Counted from the first letter of the stretch, positions 47,154-56,529 are shown. The stretch: DNA of 64,000 nt from Cupriavidus pauculus (GCF_008693385.1 NZ_CP044065.1:2046001-2110000); one strand, 5' to 3'. Numbers and translations: made by a program. The notes: generated from the letters alone by a model not told the origin.

Positions 47154-48323
47154 TCAGCCCAGATACTCGAGAATCGCCTGCAGCATCGAGGTGCCGAGCA
47201 GCGCGCTGCGCTGGCCGTTCCAGCCGACCGCGGCGTCCGGCAGGTCCGCGTTGTCCTTGAACGGCATCTCCAGCGTGAGCGCGAGGCAGCCGAACGTGTG
47301 GCCGATGTACTTCGAGGCGAGCTTGAGCGCATCCGCGTTGTACTTGCTCGCGGCGTAGCCGTACTTGTCCTGGAAGTCCGGCGTGGCGCGCTTGAACGCC
47401 TCGATAAAGCGGTTCTGCTGCTCGCGCTGGGCTTCGGTGAAGCCCGGCAGCATCTCGCTGCCCGCCACGAAGTTGTACGGCAGCGCCTCGTCGCCGTGGA
47501 TATCGAAGAACATATCGACGCCCGTCGCCTCGATCGCGCGGCGCACGTGCCAGACCTCGGGACTCGTCTCGGCCGACGGCGCCATCCATTCGCGGTTCAG
47601 GTTCGCGCCCGCCGCGTTGGTGCGCAGGTTGCCGCGCGCGGACCCGTCGGGATTCATGTTCGGCACGATATGGAACACCGCGCGGTCCAGCAGGCGGCGC
47701 GCGACCGGATCGCCGAGCCACATGCCCGTGCCCGTCAGGCGCTGCAGCACGCCCTCGCAGAACCATTCGGCCATGCTCTCGCCCGGATGCTGGCGCGCGA
47801 TCATCCAGATGGTCTTCTTGCCCGGCCCCGGCTGGCCCACGGTCACGCACGTGAGGTCGCGGCCATCGACGGTGCTGCCCAGATGCGTCAGCCGCGCGAG
47901 CGGCGAGCGCTGGCACGTGGCCAGCAGCGACAGGTGGCGCTCCTCCGAATACGGCTCGAAGTACGCGAACCACACGCTGTCGTGTTCGGGCGTGAACTGC
48001 GTGGTCAGCGTGGTGCCGTCGTATTGCGTCGGCACGCGGAACCAGTTCGCACGGTCGTACGAGGCCACCACGCGGTAATCGCGCCAGCCATCGGGATACG
48101 TGCACTCGCCCGCGTTCAGGAAGCGCAGCGTGCAGGCCTGGCCGCCCGCGCCCTGCAGGCGGAAGTGGAACCACTGGCGGAAGTCCGCGTGCGAGTCGGC
48201 GCGGATGCGCAGGCGGATATCGTTGGCACCACCGGCGTCCGCGCGGGCGATCGATTCTACCTCGATCGCGCCCGAATCGAAGGACGAGGAGATATACAGC
48301 GGGGATTGCAGGGAAGTCGTCAT
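47154..48323 (-). CDS. M14 family zinc carboxypeptidase (cytosolic CCP-like)
   Basis: This 389-residue protein has an N-terminal beta domain (about 1-150, with FRQWFHFRLQG and TCQRSPLARL) and an M14 catalytic domain. The zinc ligands are in ARQHPGESMAEWF (His, Glu) and FFDIHGDEALPYNF (His). The catalytic glutamate is in CLALTLEMPFKDNAD. There is no signal peptide, so it is cytoplasmic. This layout is shared with eukaryotic CCP/Nna1 carboxypeptidases that trim glutamates, but the bacterial substrate is unknown. It follows yaaA by 17 bases. Confidence 0.92.
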   Translation of the reverse strand: MTTSLQSPLYISSSFDSGAIEVESIARADAGGANDIRLRIRADSHADFRQWFHFRLQGAGGQACTLRFLNAGECTYPDGWRDYRVVASYDRANWFRVPTQYDGTTLTTQFTPEHDSVWFAYFEPYSEERHLSLLATCQRSPLARLTHLGSTVDGRDLTCVTVGQPGPGKKTIWMIARQHPGESMAEWFCEGVLQRLTGTGMWLGDPVARRLLDRAVFHIVPNMNPDGSARGNLRTNAAGANLNREWMAPSAETSPEVWHVRRAIEATGVDMFFDIHGDEALPYNFVAGSEMLPGFTEAQREQQNRFIEAFKRATPDFQDKYGYAASKYNADALKLASKYIGHTFGCLALTLEMPFKDNADLPDAAVGWNGQRSALLGTSMLQAILEYLG

Positions 48324-48340
48324 CGGTGCGGTTTCCTTCT

Positions 48341-49126
48341 TCAGTCTTCCAGCCGGCGGCGGAACACCCAGCGGTCGTCGCTCGAGGCGGCCTTGTCGAA
48401 GGCATAGCCGTCCTCGGCGAAGCGGCGCAGCCTGGCGGGCTCGGTGACGCGATGCGTGACCGCATAGCGCGCCATGGTGCCGCGCGCGCGCTTGGCATGG
48501 AACGAGATGATCTTGTAGCGGCCGCCCTTCCAGTCCTCGAACACGGGCGTGATCACGCGCGCGTTGAGCACCTTGGGACGTACCACCTTGAAGTATTCCT
48601 CGGAAGCGAGGTTGATCAGCGTGGCCGGGCCCTCATGCTTGAGGTCCGACATGTCCTTGTTCAGCAGCCTGGTGACATCGTCGCCCCAGAACGCATACAG
48701 GTCCTTGCCGGCGGCGTTGTCGAGGCGCGTGCCCATCTCCAGCCGGTACGGCTGCATCCAGTCCATCGGGCGCAGCAGGCCGTACAGGCCGGACAGGATA
48801 CGCAGGTGCTTCTGCGCGAAGGCGAGGTCGTCGGTGGTCAGCGACTTCGCGTCGAGGCCGTCGTACACGTCGCCGTTGAACGCGAGCACGGCCTGCTTGC
48901 TGTTGGCGGCCGTGAACTCGGCGGACCAGTCCGCATAGCGCGTGACATTGAGCACCGCGAGCTTGTCCGAGATGTCCATCAGCGCGGACACGTCCTGCGG
49001 CGCCAGACGGCGCAGGCGCTCGATCAGCGTGGCCGAGCGGTCGATAAAGCGCGGCATCGTATGGGTCTTGATGGGCGCGGGCGTCTCGTAGTCAAGGGAC
49101 TTGGCGGGAGACAGGACGATGAGCAT
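48341..49126 (-). CDS. yaaA: Peroxide stress protein YaaA (DUF328)
   Basis: This 261-residue protein matches YaaA/UPF0246: [18 protein letters not shown] at the start, [45 protein letters not shown], and [16 protein letters not shown] wording. In E. coli, YaaA lowers free iron during peroxide stress and binds DNA. The ATG at 49126 is the conserved start, and longer open frame upstream is antisense to the divergent PIN gene. It is followed by the M14 carboxypeptidase, suggesting a joint transcript. Confidence 0.96.
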   Translation of the reverse strand: MLIVLSPAKSLDYETPAPIKTHTMPRFIDRSATLIERLRRLAPQDVSALMDISDKLAVLNVTRYADWSAEFTAANSKQAVLAFNGDVYDGLDAKSLTTDDLAFAQKHLRILSGLYGLLRPMDWMQPYRLEMGTRLDNAAGKDLYAFWGDDVTRLLNKDMSDLKHEGPATLINLASEEYFKVVRPKVLNARVITPVFEDWKGGRYKIISFHAKRARGTMARYAVTHRVTEPARLRRFAEDGYAFDKAASSDDRWVFRRRLED

Positions 49127-49166
49127 GGCAAAATCGCGGGCAGAAACAAAGACCCGATTGTAGCGA

Positions 49167-49730
49167 ATGCCCACCGAACCCATCGCCGACGTGTCGGCGA
49201 CCCCCATCCCGGCCGAATTTGCGTCCGAACTTGCGACCGAATTTGCGTCCGTATCTCCCGCCGCGCCGCGCGTCGTCCTCGACTCCAATATCTGGATCGA
49301 TCTGCTCGTGTTCCGCGACCCGTACGTGGCGCCGATCCGCGCCGCGCTGGAGGCCGGAACCATTGCGCCGGTGATCCGCGCCGACTGCCGGGAAGAGTTG
49401 CGGCGCGTGCTCGAGTACCCGCAATTCGCGCGGTTCGCGGTGGACAACGCGGCCGCGCTGGCCGAAGTCGATCGGTACACGACGCTCGCGCCGACGCCCG
49501 ACGACGCCGAGATTGCCGCGGCACGGCTCGCGCGCTGCCGCGACACGGACGACCAGAAATTCGTCGAACTCGCCCATTTTTCGCGCGCGGCGGTGCTGGT
49601 GTCGAAGGACAAGGCCGTGCTCAAGCTCAGGAGCCGCCTGCGCCGCTCGAGCGGGGTGGAGATCCTGCAGCCGGCCGCCTTCGGCCCGTGGCTCGCCGCA
49701 TGGCAGGCCGCCGCCGCCGAACCCCGCTAA
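49167..49730 (+). CDS. PIN-domain protein (putative toxin-type RNase, solo)
   Basis: This 187-residue protein has a PIN nuclease fold: the first acidic residue in [14 protein letters not shown] (about 38-51), a conserved glutamate in [15 protein letters not shown], and the later aspartates in [12 protein letters not shown] and [10 protein letters not shown]. This matches the PIN family annotated as toxin components. No antitoxin gene is adjacent, so a toxin role is doubtful. The first 30 residues are low-complexity and the true start may be later. It is divergent from yaaA with a 40-base gap. Confidence 0.85.
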   Translation: MPTEPIADVSATPIPAEFASELATEFASVSPAAPRVVLDSNIWIDLLVFRDPYVAPIRAALEAGTIAPVIRADCREELRRVLEYPQFARFAVDNAAALAEVDRYTTLAPTPDDAEIAAARLARCRDTDDQKFVELAHFSRAAVLVSKDKAVLKLRSRLRRSSGVEILQPAAFGPWLAAWQAAAAEPR

Positions 49731-49767
49731 AATGTCGGGCACATCGCTACCCTTCCCACATCGCTCC

Positions 49768-50958
49768 ATGGACTCTTCGCTCGCCCCGCGCATGTCACCG
49801 CGCATGTCCCCCCTCACCCCGCCGCTGTCGCGCCTGCCGAAGGTCGGCACCACGATCTTCACCGTGATGTCGGCGCTTGCCGCCGAGAAGAACGCGGTCA
49901 ACCTGGGCCAGGGCTTTCCCGATTTCGATTGCGACCCGCGCATCGTCGATGCGGTGACGGGCGCCATGCGCGCGGGCCACAACCAGTACCCGCCGATGGC
50001 CGGCGTGCCGAAGCTGCGCGAGGCGATCGCGAACAAGATCGCGGCGCTGTACGGGCATACGTACGACATGAACAGCGAGATCACGATCACGGCGGGCGCC
50101 ACGCAGGCGCTGCTGACGTCGATCCTCTGCGCGGTGCACCCGGGCGACGAGGTGATCGTGCTGGAGCCCTGCTACGACAGCTACATTCCCGCGATCGAGC
50201 TGGCGGGCGGCACCGTGGTGCCCGTGGCGCTGGAAGCGCCGCTGTTCCGCATTCCGTTCGACAAGCTGGCCGCCGCCATCACGCCGCGCACGCGCATGAT
50301 CCTTATCAACACGCCGCACAACCCCACGGGGACGATCTGGCGCGAGGAGGACATGAACCAGCTGGCCGACCTGCTCGCCGGCACCGATATCCTCGTGCTG
50401 TCGGACGAGGTCTACGAGCATATGGTCTATGACGGCCAGCGCCACGAATCGGTGTCGCGGCATCCCGAACTCGCGCGCCGCAGCTTCGTGGTGTCGAGCT
50501 TCGGCAAGACCTATCACGTGACCGGCTGGAAGGTCGGCTTCGTGGCCGCGCCGGCCGCGCTGACCGCGGAGTTCCGCAAGGTGCACCAGTTCAACGTGTT
50601 CACGGTGAATACGCCCGTGCAGCATGGGCTGGCCGATTACATGGCCGACCCGAAGCCCTATCTCGAACTGGCCGCGTTCTATCAGGCCAAGCGCGATTTC
50701 TTCCGCACGGGGCTCGCGACGACGCGCTTCAAGCTGCTGCCGTCGGATGGGACGTATTTCCAGTGCGTGGACTACTCGGCCATCTCCGACATGAGCGAGG
50801 CCGATTTCTCGATGTGGCTCACGCGCGAGATCGGCGTGGCCGCGATTCCGGTGTCCGCGTTCTACTCGCAGACGCGCGAGTCGGGGGTGGTGCGGTTCTG
50901 CTTCGCGAAGAAGGAAGAGACGCTGGCGCTGGCGCTGGAGCGTCTCGCCCGGATCTAG
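49768..50958 (+). CDS. PLP-dependent aminotransferase, YbdL/methionine aminotransferase-like
   Basis: This 396-residue class I/II aminotransferase has NLGQGFPDFDCDPRIVDAV, the substrate region HNQYPPMAGVPKLREAIA, INTPHNPTGTIW, the PLP lysine in SSFGKTYHVTGWKVGFV, and VRFCFAKKEETL at the end. Its wording is nearest to YbdL and kynurenine aminotransferase-like enzymes, which prefer methionine or aromatic amino acids with 2-oxoacids. The ATG at 49768 is followed by several near MSP starts, so the N-terminus may be 9-13 residues shorter. It follows the PIN gene by 37 bases. Confidence 0.9.
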   Translation: MDSSLAPRMSPRMSPLTPPLSRLPKVGTTIFTVMSALAAEKNAVNLGQGFPDFDCDPRIVDAVTGAMRAGHNQYPPMAGVPKLREAIANKIAALYGHTYDMNSEITITAGATQALLTSILCAVHPGDEVIVLEPCYDSYIPAIELAGGTVVPVALEAPLFRIPFDKLAAAITPRTRMILINTPHNPTGTIWREEDMNQLADLLAGTDILVLSDEVYEHMVYDGQRHESVSRHPELARRSFVVSSFGKTYHVTGWKVGFVAAPAALTAEFRKVHQFNVFTVNTPVQHGLADYMADPKPYLELAAFYQAKRDFFRTGLATTRFKLLPSDGTYFQCVDYSAISDMSEADFSMWLTREIGVAAIPVSAFYSQTRESGVVRFCFAKKEETLALALERLARI

Positions 50959-50984
50959 GCGCTAAGCCGAACAGCCGGCCCGCG

Positions 50985-51626
50985 TCACGCGTAGCGGGCC
51001 ATCATCGCTTCGGCATTGACCTTCCGGTCCTCCATGACCTTCCGCACCGTGGGCCGCTCCCCCATGCGCTTCAGGTAGTCCTTCACCGGCAGATCCGCGA
51101 GCATGTCGCGGCCGTAGATGATCTTCGTCGCCGAGGAGACCAGCGGCAGATGGCAGACCGCCGCGCAGTCGGCCAGCGTGAACGTGTCGCCCGCGATATA
51201 CGGCGAGAACTTCGCCAGCGCCGCAAACCCCGGCACGTAGCGCTCGAGCAACTTCAGCTGCCGCGCCTTCACGTTGTCGCTGACCTTCCCGCCAAAGAAC
51301 GCCTCCGGATACAGCTCGCGCACCGTGAGCTCCAGATAGAGCTCCATGAACGTCACGAGCTCGCGGACCTTGCAGGCCTGGTACGGGTCCGACGGCAGCA
51401 GCGCATGCTGCGGATACGTGGCCTCGATGTACTCCGCGAGCGTCTCCGATTCGCACAGCGGTCCCGCATCGGTCATCATGTAGGGCACCTTGCCGACCGG
51501 CGAGGCCGCGGTGTCGGTCTCGCCGATCCATGCAAGCTCTTCCTCGAACGGCAAATTCTTTTCCAGCAACACCAGCTTCACCTTGTTGTAATAGTTGCTG
51601 GCGGCGAATCCGCATAGCTTCAGCAT
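50985..51626 (-). CDS. Glutathione S-transferase family protein
   Basis: This 213-residue GST has an N-terminal thioredoxin-like domain (LKLCGFAASNYYNKVKLVLLEKNLPFEEELAW, with ESETLAEYIEATYP as the glutathione-binding part). An all-helical C-terminal domain follows (AGDTFTLADCAAVCHLPLV). The ATG at 51626 has AGGAGAG just upstream, and the longer start at 51647 lacks a site. It may conjugate or reduce electrophilic catabolites. It is convergent with the aminotransferase and divergent from the 3-hydroxyacyl-CoA dehydrogenase. Confidence 0.92.
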   Translation of the reverse strand: MLKLCGFAASNYYNKVKLVLLEKNLPFEEELAWIGETDTAASPVGKVPYMMTDAGPLCESETLAEYIEATYPQHALLPSDPYQACKVRELVTFMELYLELTVRELYPEAFFGGKVSDNVKARQLKLLERYVPGFAALAKFSPYIAGDTFTLADCAAVCHLPLVSSATKIIYGRDMLADLPVKDYLKRMGERPTVRKVMEDRKVNAEAMMARYA

Positions 51627-51780
51627 GTCTCTCTCTCCTGGTGGCAATCGCTGCGCTCTATCCGGCGCGGCTTGACGGCGAATGGCCGATCAGCGCACGC
51701 CACGTAGCGAACTACGGGCGGTCGCCGAGTGCAAAAAACGTACGATCGTGCTAATTTAACCACACCTTTCTGGACGAATC

Positions 51781-53304
51781 ATGAGCAACTTCTCGATCGA
51801 AACACTCGGTATCGTGGGCACCGGCGCCATGGGGCGCGGCATTGCCCAGATCGCCGCGCAGGCCGGCCTGACCGTCAACCTGTTCGACACGAATCCGCAG
51901 GCCGTCGCCGCGGCGCGTCAATACCTGCAGGACACGTTCGCCCGGCTCGCTGATAAAGGCAAGATCAGTGCCACCGACGCGGAAGCGTTCCTCGCCCGCG
52001 TGAAGCCGTGCAACGCGCTCGAGGACCTCGCACCGTGCGACATGGTGCTCGAGGCCATCGTGGAGAAGCTCGACGTCAAGCGCGACCTCATCGCGAAGCT
52101 CGAGGCGATCGTACGTCCGGAAGCGATCATCGCATCGAACACCTCGTCGCTGTCAATTACCGCGATCGCCGTGGGCGCCAAACACCCCGGCCGCGTCACG
52201 GGCTATCACTTCTTCAATCCGGTACCGCTGATGAAGGTGGTCGAGGTGATCGACGGCCTGTCCGGCGACCCCGCCGTGGGCGACGCGCTGATGGCGCTGT
52301 CGCGCCGCATGGGCCACACGCCGGTGCGCTGCAAGGATATGCCGGGCTTTATCGTGAACCACGCGGGCCGCGGCATGAACATCGAGGGCCTCAAGGTCGC
52401 GCAGGAAGGCGTGGCCTCGTTCGCCGATATCGACAACATCATGCGCGAGCAGGCCGGCTTCCGCATGGGCCCCTTCGAGCTCATGGACCTGACCGGGCTC
52501 GATGTGTCGCACCCCGTGATGGAGTCGATCTACAACCAGTTCTACCAGGAACCGCGCTACCGTCCGTCGCCGATCACGGCGCTGCGTTCGGTCGGCGGCC
52601 TGCTCGGCCGCAAGTCGGGTGGCGGTTTCTATGCCTACGTCGATGGCCAGAAGCAGGTGCCGGCCGCCGCGCCCGCGCCGGCCGCGCGTCCCGCGAGCGT
52701 GTGGGTGAGCCGCGCGAACGAGCGTGGCCATGCAATGACCGTCAAGCTGCTGACCGCGCTCGGCATCGCGCCGGAAGCCGGTAACGCGCCGTCCGCCGAT
52801 GCGCTGATCGTGGTGACCCCGCTGGGCCTCGACGCGACCTCGGCCGCGCTGATGGAAGGCCTCGATGCCACGCGTACCGTTGCCATCGATACGCTGCTGC
52901 CGTTCGAGGCCACCAAGCGCCGCACGCTGATGACCACGCCGGCCACGACGGCCGCCGCGCGCGATGCCGCGCACGGCCTGTTCGCCAGCGACGGCGTGCC
53001 CGTGACCGTGATTCGCGACTCCGCCGGTTTCGTGGCCCAGCGCATCGTCGGCACGATCGTGAATATCGCGAGCGATATCGCGCAGCAGCGCATCGCCACG
53101 CCGACCGACATCGACCTCGCGGTGAACCTCGGCCTCGGTTATCCGAAGGGTCCGCTGGCGCTCGGCGATGCGATCGGCGCCGACGTGATCGTCGAGGTGC
53201 TGCGCAATCTCGACCGGCTGACCGGCGACATGCGTTACCGCCCGAGTCCATGGCTGTGGCGCCGCGCGGGCCTCGGCCTGTCGCTGCTGACCGACGAAGC
53301 CTGA
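51781..53304 (+). CDS. 3-hydroxyacyl-CoA dehydrogenase (PaaH-like)
   Basis: This 507-residue NAD-dependent enzyme oxidises L-3-hydroxyacyl-CoA in beta-oxidation-type pathways. The Rossmann motif is GIVGTGAMGRGIAQIAAQAG (residues 10-29). The catalytic His-Glu region is in GYHFFNPVPLMKVVEVIDG, followed by two C-terminal 3HCDH domains joined by an Ala/Pro linker. The length and double C-terminal domain match PaaH/PaaC of phenylacetate catabolism rather than FadB. It heads a likely operon with an enoyl-CoA hydratase and an ACAD10/11-type kinase, though a hairpin (53309-53341) separates the first two. Confidence 0.93.
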   Translation: MSNFSIETLGIVGTGAMGRGIAQIAAQAGLTVNLFDTNPQAVAAARQYLQDTFARLADKGKISATDAEAFLARVKPCNALEDLAPCDMVLEAIVEKLDVKRDLIAKLEAIVRPEAIIASNTSSLSITAIAVGAKHPGRVTGYHFFNPVPLMKVVEVIDGLSGDPAVGDALMALSRRMGHTPVRCKDMPGFIVNHAGRGMNIEGLKVAQEGVASFADIDNIMREQAGFRMGPFELMDLTGLDVSHPVMESIYNQFYQEPRYRPSPITALRSVGGLLGRKSGGGFYAYVDGQKQVPAAAPAPAARPASVWVSRANERGHAMTVKLLTALGIAPEAGNAPSADALIVVTPLGLDATSAALMEGLDATRTVAIDTLLPFEATKRRTLMTTPATTAAARDAAHGLFASDGVPVTVIRDSAGFVAQRIVGTIVNIASDIAQQRIATPTDIDLAVNLGLGYPKGPLALGDAIGADVIVEVLRNLDRLTGDMRYRPSPWLWRRAGLGLSLLTDEA

Positions 53305-53308
53305 TCGC

Positions 53309-53341
53309 GGGCGCCCCGACGAGACACGGGGCGCCCTTTTT
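53309..53341 (+). terminator. Terminator after the 3-hydroxyacyl-CoA dehydrogenase gene
   Basis: A perfect 10-bp stem GGGCGCCCCG/CGGGGCGCCC (53309-53318 with 53327-53336) is followed by five T. It lies between the dehydrogenase and the hydratase, so it may reduce expression of the downstream genes. Confidence 0.85.
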
Positions 53342-53365
53342 GTTTTTGCCCTCCAAGAGGCTGCC

Positions 53366-54145
53366 ATGACCGCCCAACTGCTTTCCGAACGCGTCGACGG
53401 GACGCTGATCCTCACCATCTCGAACCCCGAGGCGCGCAATGCGCTGCATCCGGACATCTATGCCGCTTCCCACGAAGCGCTCGAGGTGGCCGCGCGCGAT
53501 GACGCGATCCGCGCCGTGATCTTTACCGGTGCCGACGGCGTGTTCTGCGCGGGCGGCAACCTGAACCGCCTGCTCGGCAATCGCGCCAAGCCGCCCTCGG
53601 TGCAGGCGGAGAGCATCGAGACGCTGAACCACTGGATCGAGACGCTGCATGCGTTTCCCAAGCCCGTGATCGCCGCCGTGGAAGGCCCGGCGGCCGGGGC
53701 GGGCTTCTCGCTCGCGCTTGCCTGCGATTTCGTGGTGGCCGCGAGCGATGCCAAGTTCGTGATGGCGTACGTCAAGGTGGGCCTGACGCCCGACGGCGGC
53801 GGCTCCTACGAACTCGCGCGCATGCTGCCGCGCCAGCTCGCGAGCGAATTCATGATGGAGGGCAAACCCATCGACCCGGCCCGGCTTGCACAATTCGGTA
53901 TCGTCAATCGCGTGGTGCCGCCGGGGCAGGCGCTGGTGGAGGCCCAGCGATTGGCCGAGGGGCTGGCGAAAGAATCGCCGAACGCGATCCGCGGCATCAA
54001 GGCGCTGATCAACCATGCGGGCGGCGCCACGCTGACCGAGCATCTGACCGCGGAGCGCGACAGCTTCGTCTCCGCGCTCCATCACGCGGATGCGGGCGAA
54101 GGCATCGGGGCGTTTCTCGAGAAGCGCAAGCCGAAGTATCGGTAA
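53366..54145 (+). CDS. Enoyl-CoA hydratase/isomerase family protein
   Basis: This 259-residue crotonase has the CoA/oxyanion parts GADGVFCAGGNLNRL and EGPAAGAGFSLALACDFVVAA. The later segment VKVGLTPDGGGSYELARMLPRQLASEFMMEG has Asp-Gly-Gly where many hydratases have Glu. This form is often annotated as an alternative-type oxepin-CoA hydrolase of phenylacetate catabolism, but sequence alone does not fix the reaction. It follows the 3-hydroxyacyl-CoA dehydrogenase on the same strand, with AAGAGG before the ATG, and precedes the kinase gene by 53 bases. Confidence 0.9.
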   Translation: MTAQLLSERVDGTLILTISNPEARNALHPDIYAASHEALEVAARDDAIRAVIFTGADGVFCAGGNLNRLLGNRAKPPSVQAESIETLNHWIETLHAFPKPVIAAVEGPAAGAGFSLALACDFVVAASDAKFVMAYVKVGLTPDGGGSYELARMLPRQLASEFMMEGKPIDPARLAQFGIVNRVVPPGQALVEAQRLAEGLAKESPNAIRGIKALINHAGGATLTEHLTAERDSFVSALHHADAGEGIGAFLEKRKPKYR

Positions 54146-54198
54146 CGCGTCATCGGAACGCACGCTCGCGGCAAATACAAAAGATCCACGGAGACACC

Positions 54199-55275
54199 AT
54201 GAGCAGCAACGTTTCGCAATTCGAAGGGACCCGGCCGGTGGCCGACCAGCAGCGCTTCGACGTAGGCGCGCTAGAGCAGTGGATGCGCGCGCATGTCGAG
54301 GACTTTGCCGGGCCGCTGACCGTCGAGCAGTTCAAGGGCGGCCAGTCGAACCCCACCTTCAAGCTCGTCACGCCGAAGCAGACCTACGTGATGCGCGCGA
54401 AGCCCGGCCCGCGCGAGAAGCTGCTGCCTTCGGCCCATGCGATCGAACGCGAGTATCGCGTGATGGCCGCGCTGGCGGGCACCGACGTGCCGGTGGCGCG
54501 CATGTTCGCGCTGTGCGAGGACGAGTCGGTGATCGGCCGCGCGTTCTACATCATGGAGTTCGTGGCGGGACGCGTGCTGTGGGACCAGTCGCTGCCCGGC
54601 ATGTCGACGGCCGAGCGGGCGGCGATCTATGACGAGATGAATCGCGTCATCGCGGCCCTGCATACCGTGGACTATCGCGCGATCGGGCTGGCCGACTATG
54701 GCAAGCCCGGCAACTACTTCCAGCGCCAGATCGAACGGTGGACCAAGCAGTACAAGCTGTCCGAGACCGAATCGATTCCGGCGATGGACAACCTCATGGC
54801 CTGGCTGCCCGAGCACATCCCCGCCGATGCCGATGCGCTGACCAGCATCGTGCATGGCGACTACCGGCTCGACAACCTGATGTTCCATCCCACGGAGCCT
54901 CGGGTGCTGGCGGTGCTCGACTGGGAGCTGTCCACGCTTGGGCATCCGATGGCGGACTTCGGCTATCACTGCATGAGCTGGCATATCGCCCCGGGGCAGT
55001 TCCGCGGCATCGCGGGGCTCGATCACGCGGGGCTCGGCATTCCGGACGAAGCGGCCTATCGCAAGCGCTACGAGCAGCGCACCGGGCGGCCGATCACGGG
55101 CGACTGGAATTTCTACCTCGCATTCAGCATGTTCCGGATTGCCGGGATCCTGCAGGGCATCATGAAGCGCGTCGTCGATGGCACGGCCTCTTCCGCGCAG
55201 GCCACCGACGCGGGCAAGCGGGCGCGGCCGATGGCCGAGATGGGGTGGGTGTATGCGCAGAAGGCCGGCAAATAG
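54199..55275 (+). CDS. Aminoglycoside-phosphotransferase-fold kinase, ACAD10/11 N-domain type
   Basis: This 358-residue kinase-fold protein has the nucleotide region QFKGGQSNPTFKLVTPKQTYVMRAKPGPREKLLPSAHAIEREYRVM. The catalytic loop is HGDYRLDNLMFHP and the metal-binding Asp lies in VLAVLDWELSTLGHPMADFGYHC. This wording is typical of the kinase half of ACAD10/ACAD11 and of LvaA-type bacterial enzymes, which phosphorylate hydroxyacyl-CoA. It is not an antibiotic-resistance enzyme. Neighbouring beta-oxidation genes and an ACAD11-like dehydrogenase at 60915 support that role. A perfect hairpin terminator follows. Confidence 0.88.
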   Translation: MSSNVSQFEGTRPVADQQRFDVGALEQWMRAHVEDFAGPLTVEQFKGGQSNPTFKLVTPKQTYVMRAKPGPREKLLPSAHAIEREYRVMAALAGTDVPVARMFALCEDESVIGRAFYIMEFVAGRVLWDQSLPGMSTAERAAIYDEMNRVIAALHTVDYRAIGLADYGKPGNYFQRQIERWTKQYKLSETESIPAMDNLMAWLPEHIPADADALTSIVHGDYRLDNLMFHPTEPRVLAVLDWELSTLGHPMADFGYHCMSWHIAPGQFRGIAGLDHAGLGIPDEAAYRKRYEQRTGRPITGDWNFYLAFSMFRIAGILQGIMKRVVDGTASSAQATDAGKRARPMAEMGWVYAQKAGK

Positions 55276-55316
55276 CGCCCATCCCCCGCAGATGTCATCA
55301 GACAACTGATCAGCGC

Positions 55317-55343
55317 GATGGGCATCTCCGGATGCCCATCTTT
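55317..55343 (+). terminator. Terminator after the kinase gene
   Basis: A perfect 10-bp stem GATGGGCATC/GATGCCCATC (55317-55326 with 55331-55340) with loop TCCG is followed by three T. Confidence 0.72.
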
Positions 55344-55407
55344 GCGTGATGGATAAGCGTTAATCCCTAATAGACCTGCTCCGGAAACGCGTCTACACTC
55401 GCGACAC

Positions 55408-55432
55408 ATGTTGTACGACATCTTATGATAAG
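55408..55432. promoter_or_regulatory. Overlapping palindromes upstream of the second Bug gene
   Basis: Two adjacent dyads are present: ATGTTGTACGACAT (55408-55421, imperfect centre) and CTTATGATAAG (55422-55432, perfect around a central G). They lie 19 bases before the Bug gene ATG and may be operator sites for a catabolic regulator. The TATGAT inside the second could be a -10. Confidence 0.35.
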
Positions 55433-55450
55433 CGTTACTGGAGACATACA

Positions 55451-56452
55451 ATGAACGCACGCCGTCGCTTCCTCGGTCAGGCATCCGGGCTCGCCGCCCT
55501 CGGTACGCTCGGCACGTCGGGCCTGATTGCGCCCATGTCTGCATGGGCCGAAGACAAATGGCCCAATCGCCCGATCCGCCTCGTCGTGCCCTACCCCGCC
55601 GGCGGCTCCTCCGACATCATCGCGCGCCTGATCAGCAAGCAGCTCGGCGACGCGCTGGGCCAGCCGATCGTCGTCGATAACCGCCCCGGCGCCAACGGCA
55701 ACATCGGTGCCGCCATGGTCGCGCAGTCGGGCGCCGACAATCACACGCTGCTGCTCTGCGACGTGGGCGCGCTGGCCATCAGCCCGTCGGTCTACACCAA
55801 GCTGACCTTCAGCCCGGACAAGGACCTCAAGGGCGTGGCGATGCTCGCTTACTCGCCGCACCTGCTGGTGGTGCATCCGAGCGTACCCGTGAACAACCTC
55901 AAGGAACTGGTCGCGCTGTCGCACAAGCAGACGCTGAACTTCGCCGTGACGGCCATCGGCAGCGCGCCGCACCTGGCCGGCGTGGCCGTGCAGCAGGCGA
56001 CCGGCGCCGCGTGGCAATACGTGCCGTACAAGGGCGGTGCGCAGGCGATTGCCGATACCGTCGGCGGTACCGCGCAGGTGCTGATGAACGGCATGCTGGC
56101 CACGCTGCCGCAGGTGCAGGCGGGCAAGCTGAAGCTGCTGGCCGTGTCCAAGAAGACGCGCATGCCGCTGGTCGGTCAGGTGCCGACGATTGCCGAGCAA
56201 GGCGTGGCGAACTTCGAATCGGGTACGTGGCAAGGCGTGATGGCGCCGAAGGGCATGCCCGACGCGATCGTCGCACGCCTGAGCAGCGAGCTCATCCGCA
56301 TCATCCGCACGCCGGAGATTCGCGCGCAGCTCGCGGGCCAGGGTGCGGAAGTCGTGACGATGACGCCGGCCGAGACGAACAAGTGGTTCGTGACCGAGGA
56401 GAAGCGCTGGGCCGAGGTCGTGAAGTCGTCGGGCGTGAAGCTCGACGCGTGA
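55451..56452 (+). CDS. Bug/TctC-family periplasmic solute receptor
   Basis: This 333-residue receptor has a twin-arginine-like signal, NARRRFLGQASGLAALGTLG. The family opening is WPNRPIRLVVPYPAGGSSDIIARLISKQLG, then IVVDNRPGANGNIG. The binding cleft should fit a carboxylate. The permease partner is absent. It follows the hydratase-kinase block after a terminator and has its own upstream palindromes, so its link to those genes is by position only. TGGAGA precedes the ATG. Confidence 0.93.
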   Translation: MNARRRFLGQASGLAALGTLGTSGLIAPMSAWAEDKWPNRPIRLVVPYPAGGSSDIIARLISKQLGDALGQPIVVDNRPGANGNIGAAMVAQSGADNHTLLLCDVGALAISPSVYTKLTFSPDKDLKGVAMLAYSPHLLVVHPSVPVNNLKELVALSHKQTLNFAVTAIGSAPHLAGVAVQQATGAAWQYVPYKGGAQAIADTVGGTAQVLMNGMLATLPQVQAGKLKLLAVSKKTRMPLVGQVPTIAEQGVANFESGTWQGVMAPKGMPDAIVARLSSELIRIIRTPEIRAQLAGQGAEVVTMTPAETNKWFVTEEKRWAEVVKSSGVKLDA

Positions 56453-56529
56453 CGGTATTGACCGTCGTCTGACGGGCAGTCGAACCCGGGGCGATACACC
56501 GGGAAGACTGCGGTCTGGGGGGTCTGTTT

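Noticed and set aside
54199..55275. Aminoglycoside resistance gene
   Set aside because: The phosphotransferase fold is present, but the wording matches ACAD10/11-type kinases and the neighbours are acyl-CoA enzymes.
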